DNA of 64,000 bases from Muribaculaceae bacterium (lineage in GTDB: Bacteria; Bacteroidota; Bacteroidia; Bacteroidales; Muribaculaceae), in the NCBI GenBank assembly GCA_017557665.1, contig JAFYYI010000092.1, forward strand, positions 1 to 64,000, given 5' to 3'. A model generated the notes under the pieces. That model made no database searches, was not told the origin of the DNA, and saw only the letters and a program-made list of their open reading frames with translations. Positions 8,737-17,345 of the stretch are shown here, in pieces. Position 1 is the first letter of the stretch. Each line of letters opens with the position of its first letter. A program made the translations under genes and the position numbers.

Positions 8737-9305
8737 AAACCGATATCATTTTGTGCGGCGTGGGTGGACAAGGTATCCTCTCCATCGCTACCGTGATTGG
8801 CGAAGCAGCCATGCACGAGAATCTTTATATCAAGCAGGCCGAGGTGCACGGCATGTCGCAGCGTGGCGGTGACGTGCAGTCTAACCTGCGCATCAGCAGC
8901 AATCCCATCCACAGCGACTTGATTGCTAAAGGCTCGGCCGATGTGATCATCTCGATGGAACCGATGGAGGCCCTGCGCTATCTGCCTTTCCTGAGCAAGG
9001 AGGGTTGGATTATCACTTCGAGCAAACCCTTTGTCAATATCCCCAACTATCCCGAATTGGACACCGTGATGGCCGATCTGGCTAAGGTGAAGAATGTCAT
9101 CACCCTCGACATCGAGCAGCTGGCCAAGGACAACGAGATTCCCCGTTCGGCCAACGTTATCCTGCTGGGTGCTGCCCAGAAGGCCCTCGGCATCGAGTAT
9201 GACAAGTTGGAGAACGCCATCCGCCGCGTCTTTGGCCGCAAGGGCGATGCCGTGGTAGATGCTAACCTCAAGGCGCTTGCCATCGGAAAGGAGGCTCAGC
9301 GATGA
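8733..9305 (+). CDS. iorB: Indolepyruvate ferredoxin oxidoreductase, beta subunit
   Basis: The 190-residue product begins MKTDIILCGVGGQGILSIA, the gamma-domain (catalytic partner) signature of 2-oxoacid oxidoreductases, and continues with QAEVHGMSQRGGDVQSNLRI, the usual partner-interface motif. The frame is open to 8676, but the ATG at 8733 overlaps the iorA stop (ATGA), which fits translational coupling and the family length. It in turn overlaps the next gene by the same ATGA arrangement. IorA and IorB form the complex. Confidence 0.94.
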   Translation: MKTDIILCGVGGQGILSIATVIGEAAMHENLYIKQAEVHGMSQRGGDVQSNLRISSNPIHSDLIAKGSADVIISMEPMEALRYLPFLSKEGWIITSSKPFVNIPNYPELDTVMADLAKVKNVITLDIEQLAKDNEIPRSANVILLGAAQKALGIEYDKLENAIRRVFGRKGDAVVDANLKALAIGKEAQR

Positions 9306-10618
9306 GACCCACACCCATTAGCCGCGAGATCATCGACCGCGCGATTGACGAGTATGGCATCATCGACTATGCCAACGCTACCATCCGTGAGGTGAAGGCT
9401 ATCGCCGAGCGTGCCGAGCGCGAGTCGGGACAGGAGTTCATCAAGATGGAGATGGGTATCCCTGGACTGCCCGCTGCCAAGATTGGTGTTGAGGCACAGA
9501 TCAAGGCGCTGCAGAACGGCTGCGCCCGTCTCTATCCCGCCTTGCCTGGTGAGCCCATGATCAAGGAGGCCACCTCACGTTTCATCAAGGCCTTTATCGA
9601 CGTGGACGTGCCTGCCGAGTGCTGCATCCCCACCGTTGGTTCTATGCAGGGCACCTTCGCTTCGTTGCTCACTATCACCCAGAGCAACAAGAAGAAGAAC
9701 AAAGCCTTGTTCATCGACCCCGGTTTCCCCGTGCAGAAGCTCCAGTTGGAGATTCAGGATGTCCCCTACGAGACGTTTGACATCTACGAGTTCCGCGGCA
9801 AGAAGCTGCGTGCCAAACTCGAGGAGTATATGGCCAAGGGTGACGTTTGCTGCCTCATCTACAGCAACCCCAACAACCCTGCATGGATTTGTCTGACCGA
9901 CGACGAGTTGCGTGACATCGGTGAACTGGCCACCAAGTATGACGTCATCGTGCTTGAGGACCTGGCTTACTTTGCCATGGACTTCCGTTTGGACATCAGC
10001 AAGCCCTTTGAGCCGCCCTTCCAGCCCAGCGTCGCCAAATACACCGACAACTACATCATGCACATCAGTGGTAGTAAGGCATTCTCCTATGCCGGCGAGC
10101 GCATTGCGATGACCTGCATCAGCCCCGCCATCTTCAACCGCCACTATCCCGATTTGTCGGCTCGCTACGATGGCCTGCCCTTCGGCAAGGTCTTTATCAC
10201 TCGCACGCTCTATGCCCTGTCATCGGGCACGAGCCACAGTGCCCAGTATGCGCTTGCCGCTATCATGGACGCTGCCAGCAACGGCGAGTACCACTTCCGT
10301 GACGATGTCATCGTCTATGGTGAGCGCGCCCACAAACTGAAAGAGATTTTCACACGCCACGGTTTCCGCATCGTTTACGGCATGGATGGTGACCAGCCCA
10401 TCGCCGACGGCTTCTACTTCACCATCGGCTACGGCAGCATGACCAGTGGTGAGTTGGCACGCGAACTGATGTATTACGGCGTGAGCGCCATCTGCCTGGC
10501 CACCACCGGTTCCTGGCAGGAGGGTCTGCGCGTGTGCACCTCGTTCATCCAGGATCATCAGTACGACATCCTCGATGAGCGCATGGCCATTTTCGCCGAG
10601 AACAATCCGATCGACTGA
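9302..10618 (+). CDS. PLP-dependent aminotransferase class I/II, likely aromatic amino acid transaminase
   Basis: The 438-residue fold-type I aminotransferase has YSNPNNPAW (187-195), LEDLAYFAMD (218-227) and the Schiff-base lysine Lys259 in SGSKAFSYAGER. The coupled ATGA overlap with iorB and the shared promoter argue that it makes the 2-oxo acid that IorAB consumes: amino acid to aryl-pyruvate to aryl-acetyl-CoA. The substrate assignment is inferred from this context, since the family also includes aspartate and valine-pyruvate transaminases. A strong terminator follows. Confidence 0.85.
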   Translation: MRPTPISREIIDRAIDEYGIIDYANATIREVKAIAERAERESGQEFIKMEMGIPGLPAAKIGVEAQIKALQNGCARLYPALPGEPMIKEATSRFIKAFIDVDVPAECCIPTVGSMQGTFASLLTITQSNKKKNKALFIDPGFPVQKLQLEIQDVPYETFDIYEFRGKKLRAKLEEYMAKGDVCCLIYSNPNNPAWICLTDDELRDIGELATKYDVIVLEDLAYFAMDFRLDISKPFEPPFQPSVAKYTDNYIMHISGSKAFSYAGERIAMTCISPAIFNRHYPDLSARYDGLPFGKVFITRTLYALSSGTSHSAQYALAAIMDAASNGEYHFRDDVIVYGERAHKLKEIFTRHGFRIVYGMDGDQPIADGFYFTIGYGSMTSGELARELMYYGVSAICLATTGSWQEGLRVCTSFIQDHQYDILDERMAIFAENNPID

Positions 10619-10653
10619 ACGAATTGTTAAGAAACTGTATTTTTTAAGTTATT

Positions 10654-10696
10654 CATTGCGGGAGCACTCATCACCAGAGTGCCCCCGCAATGTTTT
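10654..10696 (+). terminator. Terminator of the ior operon
   Basis: CATTGCGGGAGCACTC (10654-10669) pairs with GAGTGCCCCCGCAATG (10677-10692) over 16 bp with one mismatch and a 7-base loop. It is followed by TTTT, a classical intrinsic terminator. Confidence 0.85.
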
Positions 10697-10770
10697 ATTC
10701 CCGATGGTTGGGTCTTGCTGTTCCCGTAGGATTCAAATGACCTTTTTGTCTTCCTGAAATTAGAGGAATG

Positions 10771-10819
10771 CACAAGCCATCAGAACAATCAGATTGGTCT
10801 GTTGTTCTGATGGCTTGTG
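10771..10819 (-). terminator. Terminator of the radical SAM pair
   Basis: A perfect 17-bp inverted repeat (10771-10787 and 10803-10819) lies 14 bases past the stop of the minus-strand gene at 10833. Confidence 0.75.
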
Positions 10820-10832
10820 TTATGAATGGTTG

Positions 10833-11669
10833 TTACTTTTTGGTAGGTTTGATAACCTCAACGATAAACTGGGCGAGACGATTCGGAGTGTTCAGATGCT
10901 CCATCATTTCTTCTGTCAGCTGCACACCAAAGCTGCGCTCTGCCTCTTCAATCAGACTTGTCTTGTCTTCGGAATCCAATTCAGTCTTGCTATAGTATAC
11001 TTTTCTGTCCTCGCCGCGGAAACGCACACCCATATCAGAGATGTTGTCAAGGTAAGCTATGATTGTGCTCTCGACATAAGCAATAGCTTCATCCTTACTG
11101 TATTCGGCAATCTCGAGGCGCACTTGTTCAGGATCTAATGATTTATACGAGGGACGAGGCGGGCCATAGACGAGTTTATATTCTCGTTGCATGACGCGTT
11201 CAATGGAGTCGCGGCGAGCTTTTTCACGTGCTGCTTTGAGCTCGTTCATTTCTTGGATACGCCTCTCTTCCTCCCTCGCGGCAGAATCGGCCATCTGCCA
11301 TTCTCTTATCTCTTGGTCCTTGTCTTTTTTCTTCTTTTTCTTCTTCTCCTCTTCCTTTGTCCTCATCTCCTCTTCCTTTTTCTTCTTTTCCTCCTCCTTT
11401 TTCATTTTCTTCATGGCTTTCGGCGAGCCATAGACAACCACGATCTGGTCCACCGGGACGGGATCGGCCTGATTCATAGCGAACAGGTCTTCGAAGTCGT
11501 ACATTTCACCGTTGATGGAAACTACATCGGCAGCCGTGAGATTGATGTCGGAGCTCAGCGGTTCCGGGAGCGGTGTGCCGGTGACAATGCCTGGCGTGAG
11601 GCCCGCGGCAACTACTGCGCCCACTGCGGTGATCGATTTCCGCGCTTGGTCCTTCTTTTTCTTTTTCAT
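10833..11669 (-). CDS. Lys/Glu-rich exported protein paired with a radical SAM enzyme
   Basis: The 278-residue product begins with a very basic start (MKKKKKDQARKS) and a small hydrophobic stretch (ITAVGAVVAAGLTPGIVTG) that could be a leader or export signal. The motif LTAADVVSINGEMYDFEDLF (44-63) follows, then a 70-residue mixed-charge block of Lys and Glu that should form a long coiled coil or single helix, and finally a globular C-terminal domain (from about 165). The gene lies 12 bases after the radical SAM gene, so the two are almost certainly cotranscribed. It could be the enzyme's substrate or a partner protein. I do not recognise a named family. Confidence 0.75.
   Translation of the reverse strand: MKKKKKDQARKSITAVGAVVAAGLTPGIVTGTPLPEPLSSDINLTAADVVSINGEMYDFEDLFAMNQADPVPVDQIVVVYGSPKAMKKMKKEEEKKKKEEEMRTKEEEKKKKKKKDKDQEIREWQMADSAAREEERRIQEMNELKAAREKARRDSIERVMQREYKLVYGPPRPSYKSLDPEQVRLEIAEYSKDEAIAYVESTIIAYLDNISDMGVRFRGEDRKVYYSKTELDSEDKTSLIEEAERSFGVQLTEEMMEHLNTPNRLAQFIVEVIKPTKK
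11323..11412. repeat. Homopurine-homopyrimidine tract
   Basis: The plus strand is pyrimidine at nearly every position for about 90 bases (runs of CTT, TCC and T), encoding the Lys/Glu block of the gene on the minus strand. Such tracts are prone to slippage and unusual DNA structure. Confidence 0.7.
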
Positions 11670-11681
11670 AATAGTATTTGT

Positions 11682-12752
11682 TTAGAGTTTGATATTCTTC
11701 AGTCGGTTGTAGTGACACACCATCAAGTCACCGTTCTCGTCACGCAGGTGGAATCCGTTGCCACGGCAGTAACGGAACGCTTCACAGTCACTACACGGGC
11801 CGCGGCGCATCCATTCGCGGTTACGGTATTGTTCAAAGCGGTTCTCCCACACGTCCCAAAAACTGTCACGATAGATATTGCCTTGATTATAGTCGCTGCG
11901 GATGCTCAGGCAGCCCGAGATGGCTCCGTCGGCACGAATGCTCGCCACCGTCAGTCCTGATTGGCAGTTGTAGAAGTAGCCGCGCACGAGGCCCTCGTAT
12001 GCTCCCAGGTAGCCCTCACAAGCGTAGCTCAGGTCGATTTTGCCCTCACGGCGAGTGAGGACGATGAAGTTGAGCAGGTCGCGGAACTGCTCGTCGGTCA
12101 GTTGCAGGCTCTCGTCGTTGGCCGCGCGTCCCATGGGGATGATAGTGAAGCAGCGCCAATGGGTGACGCCGGCCTCGATGAGTTGCTGCTTGAGTTCTTC
12201 AAGATGGTTGATGTTGCGGCTGTTCACGCAGGTGATCACGTCCCACGTGAGGTTGGGAATGGTCTGCACGGCTTCCACTGCACGCATGGCACGGTCAAAA
12301 CCTATCTGGGAATTGCGCAGCCAGTTGTGGTCGTCACGTGTACCGTCGACATCGATTGAGAGCGAGTTGATGCCGGCTTGGGCCATCTCGCGGGCAACGG
12401 AGCGATCCAGGTTGATGCCGTTGGTCACAAGTCCCCACAAGAAGCCGCGTTCACGGATGGCTCGGCCGCAGTCCATCAGGTCGGGTCTCACCAGCGGCTC
12501 GCCGCCGATGGTGTTCACCATAACCTTTTTGGGGTCGCGGTGTGCTGCCACCTCGTCGAGTACCAGCAGGAAGTCGGCCAGCGGCATGTCAGGTACCTCA
12601 GATATTTTCATGCAGTCACTGCCGCAGTGACGGCACGCCATGTTGCAGCGCAGGGTGCATTCCCAGAACAACTGTGTCAAGGGATGCTCACGCTCGAGGC
12701 GTTCCACCACTTTAAGGGTGTCCTCCAGACATTGTTGTTGTAGTGCATTCAT
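11682..12752 (-). CDS. Radical SAM/SPASM domain enzyme
   Basis: The 356-residue enzyme carries the radical SAM cluster motif CNMACRHC (Cys36, Cys40, Cys43) and the SAM-binding segment IGGEPLVRPD (GGE motif) near residue 100. A C-terminal SPASM region binds auxiliary Fe-S clusters: NCQSG near 265, GCLS near 281, and CSDCEAFRYC followed by VCHYNR near 320-350. SPASM enzymes usually modify peptides or proteins, or activate other enzymes. The cotranscribed Lys/Glu-rich protein is the obvious candidate partner. Bacteroidota have several radical SAM/SPASM families paired with exported proteins; I cannot say which subfamily this is. Confidence 0.88.
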   Translation of the reverse strand: MNALQQQCLEDTLKVVERLEREHPLTQLFWECTLRCNMACRHCGSDCMKISEVPDMPLADFLLVLDEVAAHRDPKKVMVNTIGGEPLVRPDLMDCGRAIRERGFLWGLVTNGINLDRSVAREMAQAGINSLSIDVDGTRDDHNWLRNSQIGFDRAMRAVEAVQTIPNLTWDVITCVNSRNINHLEELKQQLIEAGVTHWRCFTIIPMGRAANDESLQLTDEQFRDLLNFIVLTRREGKIDLSYACEGYLGAYEGLVRGYFYNCQSGLTVASIRADGAISGCLSIRSDYNQGNIYRDSFWDVWENRFEQYRNREWMRRGPCSDCEAFRYCRGNGFHLRDENGDLMVCHYNRLKNIKL

Positions 12753-12771
12753 AATCTGACGATTTTTTTTG

Positions 12772-12802
12772 CAAAGTTATTGTTTTTCTTTATTATTTGC
12801 AA
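12772..12802 (-). promoter_or_regulatory. Promoter of the radical SAM gene
   Basis: On the minus strand, TTG (12800-12802) is followed after 20 bases by TAACTTTG (12772-12779), 20 bases before the start codon. Confidence 0.65.
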
Positions 12803-12866
12803 GACTATAGTTAGGATAAAAAAACACTTTTTATAGAGAATACTTTCATCATTTAAAAAAATGACT

Positions 12867-12874
12867 TAATTTTG
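12867..12874 (+). promoter_or_regulatory. -7 element of the RND pump operon
   Basis: TAATTTTG on the plus strand lies 58 bases before the membrane fusion protein start codon. No convincing -33 element is seen. Confidence 0.5.
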
Positions 12875-12932
12875 CATATTAAATGCAGTATAACATAGTA
12901 TTAAGAAAATAATTATAATATCCCCTATCGAT

Positions 12933-14102
12933 ATGAGTAAAGTCAAAATCTGTAAATGGGCATGTTTGCTCTTTGTAATAGTTTTGATTTCTTGCGGTGT
13001 TGACATCCCTAAGGAAACACCATCGTCATTTGAAACAATGACCGTGAAGAAGACTGATATTGAGGTCCCCATAAAGTTCAGCGCCAAGATGAAAGGCCAG
13101 GCCGATGTGACCATCTCGCCGCAAGTGAGTGGCCAGTTGATGAAAATCCTGGTGACCGAGGGTCAGCAGGTGCGAAAAGGCCAAACGCTTTTTGTCATTG
13201 ACTCACGCAATGCACAGCATGAGTTGGAGTCGGCTCGTGCCAATCTGCAGGCAGCGCAAGCCAATCTGCAGGCAGCGCAAGCCCAGGCCAATAGTGCCAA
13301 ATTGGAGTATGAGAGCAATAAGAACCTTTATGAGAAAAAGATTGTGAGCAACTACATGCTGGAGAGTTCCTTGAACACCTACAAGCAGGCTCAGGCTACA
13401 GTCAGCCAGGCGAAGGCATCGGTCAGTCAAGCACAGACCGCCGTGAACCGGGCTCGGGTGAACCTTGGCTTCTGTACCATCACCTCTCCGGTGTCGGGCA
13501 TCATTGGCGAGATTTCGGTCTATGCCGGCGACCAGGTGACTCCGATGACTCAACTGACCATCGTCAGCGGCAACAAGCAGATGGAGGCAGAATTCTCGCT
13601 TCCCGAGTCTGTACTCGAGGCGGGACTCTCGTCGGGATACACCCAGACTGACAAGGCCAAAAACATGGCCAACCTGCCCGACGTGAAGTTCATCATGAAG
13701 AACGGTACCGAGTATCCCCTCAAGGGACGCATCTCGACCTTGACGGGCGTGGTGAATGCCACGACCGGTTCACTGGCATGCAAAGCCACTTTCCCCAACC
13801 CCGATGGTGTCCTGTACTCTGGAATTCAGGGCACGGTAGTGCTGCCCTATAGCCATCATGATGTGATGGTCGTTCCCCAGACTGCTGTCGTACGTCTGCA
13901 AGACAAGTCACTTGTCTATAAGGTGAAAGCCGACAGTACCGCTACAGCCGTTACTGTGGTCACGACAGATGTCGGCAACGGTAAGGATGTCATCGTGACC
14001 GAGGGCCTGAATGTGGGAGACCGCATCGTGGCTGTCGGTGCCAACAACCTGCAGGAAGGACAGCGCGTCTTGTTCCCAGCCGAAGCTAAAAAGAAAGACT
14101 AA
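12933..14102 (+). CDS. RND efflux pump, periplasmic adaptor (membrane fusion lipoprotein)
   Basis: The 389-residue AcrA/MexA-type adaptor links the inner-membrane pump to the outer-membrane channel. It has a lipoprotein signal peptide with lipobox LISC (Cys21), a lipoyl half-motif (ADVTISPQVSGQLMKILVTEG), a helical hairpin of Ala/Gln-rich heptads (residues about 90-170), the second lipoyl half (CTITSPVSGIIGEISVYAGD), and beta-barrel and membrane-proximal domains. A 21-base tandem duplication around 13240-13282 repeats NLQAAQA in the hairpin. It is the first gene of a likely long operon, with the pump gene 6 bases downstream. Confidence 0.93.
   Translation: MSKVKICKWACLLFVIVLISCGVDIPKETPSSFETMTVKKTDIEVPIKFSAKMKGQADVTISPQVSGQLMKILVTEGQQVRKGQTLFVIDSRNAQHELESARANLQAAQANLQAAQAQANSAKLEYESNKNLYEKKIVSNYMLESSLNTYKQAQATVSQAKASVSQAQTAVNRARVNLGFCTITSPVSGIIGEISVYAGDQVTPMTQLTIVSGNKQMEAEFSLPESVLEAGLSSGYTQTDKAKNMANLPDVKFIMKNGTEYPLKGRISTLTGVVNATTGSLACKATFPNPDGVLYSGIQGTVVLPYSHHDVMVVPQTAVVRLQDKSLVYKVKADSTATAVTVVTTDVGNGKDVIVTEGLNVGDRIVAVGANNLQEGQRVLFPAEAKKKD
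13240..13282 (+). repeat. 21-base tandem duplication inside the adaptor gene
   Basis: The 21-base unit beginning GCCAATCTGCAGG occurs twice in direct succession and adds exactly one helical repeat (NLQAAQA) to the coiled-coil hairpin. Confidence 0.85.
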
Positions 14103-14108
14103 ACCACT

Positions 14109-17100
14109 ATGAAGAACAATATCTTCATCAACCGATACGTGATGGCATGCGCGATAGCGATTGTCATCACGCTGGTGGGCATTATCTGCATGAGCATTCT
14201 GCCCATCGAGCAGTACCCGAACATCGCGCCGCCAACGGTGCGCGTCTCCACCTCCTATACCGGTGCCGACGCTAACACCATCATGAAGGCGGTGGTGCAA
14301 CCCCTCGAAGAGAACATCAACGGTGTGCCGGGAATGACCTATATCACCAGTTCGGCTTCGGCTTCGGGTGACGTCTCGATTCAGGTCTTCTTCGAGCAAG
14401 GAACCGACCCCGACCTGGCTGCCGTGAACGTTCAGAACCGTGTCAGCCGTGCCACGGCCTTGTTGCCATCCGAGGTGACCAAGGTGGGCGTGCAGGTGAT
14501 GAAGCAGCAGAGTAACATCCTGCACATCGGCGCGCTGAAGAGTGTGGATGGCAAGTATGACACCGATTTTATCGCCAACTACATCGACATCAACATCAAG
14601 CCCCGACTGATGCGTATCACCGGCGTGGGCGACGTGATAGCGCTGGGTAACACCTATGCCCTGCGCATCTGGCTCAAGCCTGATGTGATGGCGCAGTACG
14701 GGTTGGAACCTAACGACGTGTTCGCCGCCATCGGCGGACAGAGCTTCGTTGCTGCCACGGGTTCGCTGGGTGAACAGTCCGAGAACGCCTACCAGTACTC
14801 GATGGAGTACAAGGGCACGTTGAAGACTGTTGAGGAGTTCAACGAGATTGTGTTGCGCACCAGCGACGGCGGTCACTTGTTGCACCTGAGCGATGTGGCC
14901 GAGGTGGAGATTGGAGCCGTGAGCTACAACTTCACGTCTAACATTGACGGCCAGCCGGGCACCATCTACATGGTGTTCCAGGCCCCGGGCGCCAACGCGA
15001 CCGAAGTGAACGCCCGCATCAACAAACTCTACGAGGAACTCAAGCCGACGATGCCTGCCGGCCTGGAGTTCGAGATTCTGGAGACCAGCGATGACTTCCT
15101 TTTCGCCGCCATCCATAATGTGGTGGAGACGCTGGTCATCGCCATCATCCTGGTGATTCTCGTGGTGTATTTCTTCCTGCAGAGTTTCAGGGCGACTGTC
15201 ATCCCCTCGTTGTCGATTATCGTTTCGTTGTTGGGAACGTTCGCTATTGTGAAACTCGCGGGATTCTCTCTCAACATCTTGACGCTATTTGCACTGGTAC
15301 TGGCCATCGGTACGGTGGTCGATGACGCCATTGTGGTCGTCGAGGCGGTCATGGCCAAAATGGAGGGCGGCATCACCGATGCGCGCCGTGCCACCCGTGA
15401 GGCTATGAGCGACGTGTCGATCGCCGTCATCTCATGTACCCTGGTATTCATGGCCGTATTTATCCCCGTGGCCTTCATGCCGGGCACATCGGGCTCGTTC
15501 TTCACGCAGTTCGGTGTCACACTGGCTTCGGCAGTGGGACTGTCATGCATTTCCGCATTGACGCTGTGTCCCGCGCTCTGTGCCATCATGATGCGTTATT
15601 CCAAGGACAATAAGGAGAAGAAGAACCTGAACTACTACGTCACCAAGGCATACACCGTCAGCTACAACGCCATCCTCAAGAAGTACAAGAAGAGCGTGAG
15701 CAAATTCATCAAGCGTCCCAAATTGGCTTGGGCGCTGCTCGCTGTAGCAGCTGTATTGCTGTTCTTCTTCATGCGCGGCTTGCCTTCAGGCCTTGTACCC
15801 CAAGAGGACCAGGGTGTGTTCTTTGCCGAAGTGCGCGCACCTGAAGGTAGCACCCTGCATGAAACACAGGAGATTGTCAAGAAAGTGGAGGAGAAGGTGA
15901 AGAAGATTCCCGAACTGGAGAGCTATGCCGTGGTCAGTGGCTACGGTATCATGGCTGGACGCTCGAGCAGTTGCTATGCCACGCTCATCATCCGCCTGAA
16001 GAATTGGGACGACCGTTCGGGCATGAATCATAATATTATGCTGGTGTATGGGCGATTCGCCATGGACTGCAAGGAAATCAAGAATGCGCTAGTCATTCCC
16101 TTCCAGATGCCTCAGGTACCGGGCTACGGTTCAAACAACAGCGTGAACCTGGTGCTGCAGGACATGCAGGACCGTCCCATGTCGGAGTTCAACGCCGATG
16201 CAACCAAGTTCCTGGCGAAGCTCAACGAACGGCCTGAAATCATGTTGGCGATGTCCACCTACTCGGAACGTTTCCCGAAGTATCAGGTCAACATCGATGC
16301 GACACAATGCGACCGTTCCGGCGTGACGCCTGCCGCAGTGCTCCGCACGCTGGGTGCCTATTGCGGCGGTTCCTATGTGGGCAACTTCAACCAGTTCGGT
16401 AAGGTGTATCGCATCATGGCCAATGCAGCCCCTGAGTACCGTCTCGACCCCTCGTCGCTCAACAACATCTTCGTCCGCGTGCAGGGCGGCAAGATGGCGC
16501 CGATATCTGAGTTCGTTACCTTGAATGAGGTTGTCGGTTCGGCGTCGGTCGACCACTTCAACCTCTTCCAGAGCATCACCTGCGCTGTGATGAGCGCCAG
16601 CGGATTCTCGGAGGGCGATGCCCACGAGGCTATCGCCGAGGTGTTCAAGCAGGAGATGCCCAAGGGATACAGTTATGAGTACGGTGGCATGTCGCGCGAG
16701 GTAGAGGAGGCCTCAGGGTCTTATGCCACGGTCTTGATTTACGTCATCTGCGTCATCCTGATTTACCTGATTCTGGCATCACTGTATAACTCATGGTTCA
16801 CGCCGTGGGCCGTGCTGCTCAGCGTGCCTTTCGGACTGATGGGCTCGTTCGGTATCACTTGGCTCGTCTCGCTGCTTCACCTGCCCGGCATGGAGAACAA
16901 CATCTATCTGCAGACGGGTGTCATCATGCTGATTGGTCTGTTGGCCAAGACGGCTATTCTCATCACCGAGTTCGCCTCGGAGCGGCGTGCCCAGGGCATG
17001 AGCATCCGCGATGCGGCCTTTGCCGCCTGTGAGGAGCGCTTGCGTCCCATCCTGATGACCGTTGTCACCATGATTGCGGGTATGATCCCGCTCATCATCG

Positions 17101-17333
17101 CCGGCGGTGCGGGTGCCAACGGTAACCGTGTACTCGCCCTTGGCGTCACCGCCGGTATGGCCGTCGGCACGCTCGCCCTGCTATTTGTGGTGCCCGTGTT
17201 CTTCATGATTTTCCAGCGGTGGCATGAGAAGTTCCAGGGAAAATCCGTTGAGGAACTGGAACCCATCATTGAGGAAGCACAAATCAGTAATGACCCTAAA
17301 GACCTTAATGACCTTAAAGGCTCTCACAAATAA
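14109..17333 (+). CDS. RND efflux pump, inner-membrane transporter (AcrB/MexB type)
   Basis: The 1074-residue hydrophobe/amphiphile efflux RND permease uses the proton gradient to export drugs or bile-like amphiphiles. It has twelve predicted transmembrane segments. Typical motifs include PIEQYPNIAPPTV near the start, VVDDAIVVVEAV in the TM4 region (proton-relay aspartates), FMPGTSGSFFTQF, and a mirrored second half (LIGLLAKTAILITEFA). The gene lies between adaptor and channel genes, as in tripartite pumps. The last residues (SNDPKDLNDLKGSHK) are encoded by a short-repeat tract otherwise seen in spacers. The drug substrate cannot be told from sequence. Confidence 0.96.
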   Translation: MKNNIFINRYVMACAIAIVITLVGIICMSILPIEQYPNIAPPTVRVSTSYTGADANTIMKAVVQPLEENINGVPGMTYITSSASASGDVSIQVFFEQGTDPDLAAVNVQNRVSRATALLPSEVTKVGVQVMKQQSNILHIGALKSVDGKYDTDFIANYIDINIKPRLMRITGVGDVIALGNTYALRIWLKPDVMAQYGLEPNDVFAAIGGQSFVAATGSLGEQSENAYQYSMEYKGTLKTVEEFNEIVLRTSDGGHLLHLSDVAEVEIGAVSYNFTSNIDGQPGTIYMVFQAPGANATEVNARINKLYEELKPTMPAGLEFEILETSDDFLFAAIHNVVETLVIAIILVILVVYFFLQSFRATVIPSLSIIVSLLGTFAIVKLAGFSLNILTLFALVLAIGTVVDDAIVVVEAVMAKMEGGITDARRATREAMSDVSIAVISCTLVFMAVFIPVAFMPGTSGSFFTQFGVTLASAVGLSCISALTLCPALCAIMMRYSKDNKEKKNLNYYVTKAYTVSYNAILKKYKKSVSKFIKRPKLAWALLAVAAVLLFFFMRGLPSGLVPQEDQGVFFAEVRAPEGSTLHETQEIVKKVEEKVKKIPELESYAVVSGYGIMAGRSSSCYATLIIRLKNWDDRSGMNHNIMLVYGRFAMDCKEIKNALVIPFQMPQVPGYGSNNSVNLVLQDMQDRPMSEFNADATKFLAKLNERPEIMLAMSTYSERFPKYQVNIDATQCDRSGVTPAAVLRTLGAYCGGSYVGNFNQFGKVYRIMANAAPEYRLDPSSLNNIFVRVQGGKMAPISEFVTLNEVVGSASVDHFNLFQSITCAVMSASGFSEGDAHEAIAEVFKQEMPKGYSYEYGGMSREVEEASGSYATVLIYVICVILIYLILASLYNSWFTPWAVLLSVPFGLMGSFGITWLVSLLHLPGMENNIYLQTGVIMLIGLLAKTAILITEFASERRAQGMSIRDAAFAACEERLRPILMTVVTMIAGMIPLIIAGGAGANGNRVLALGVTAGMAVGTLALLFVVPVFFMIFQRWHEKFQGKSVEELEPIIEEAQISNDPKDLNDLKGSHK
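17291..17328 (+). repeat. AATGACCCTAAAGACC-type repeat tract inside the pump 3' end
   Basis: The imperfect repeats TAATGACCCTAAAGACC and TTAATGACCTTAAAGG encode the pump's last residues. Closely similar sequence recurs in the noncoding spacer at 38405-38460 and, in reverse, at 30211-30260. Confidence 0.65.
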
Positions 17334-17345
17334 TTGTAATTGGCA

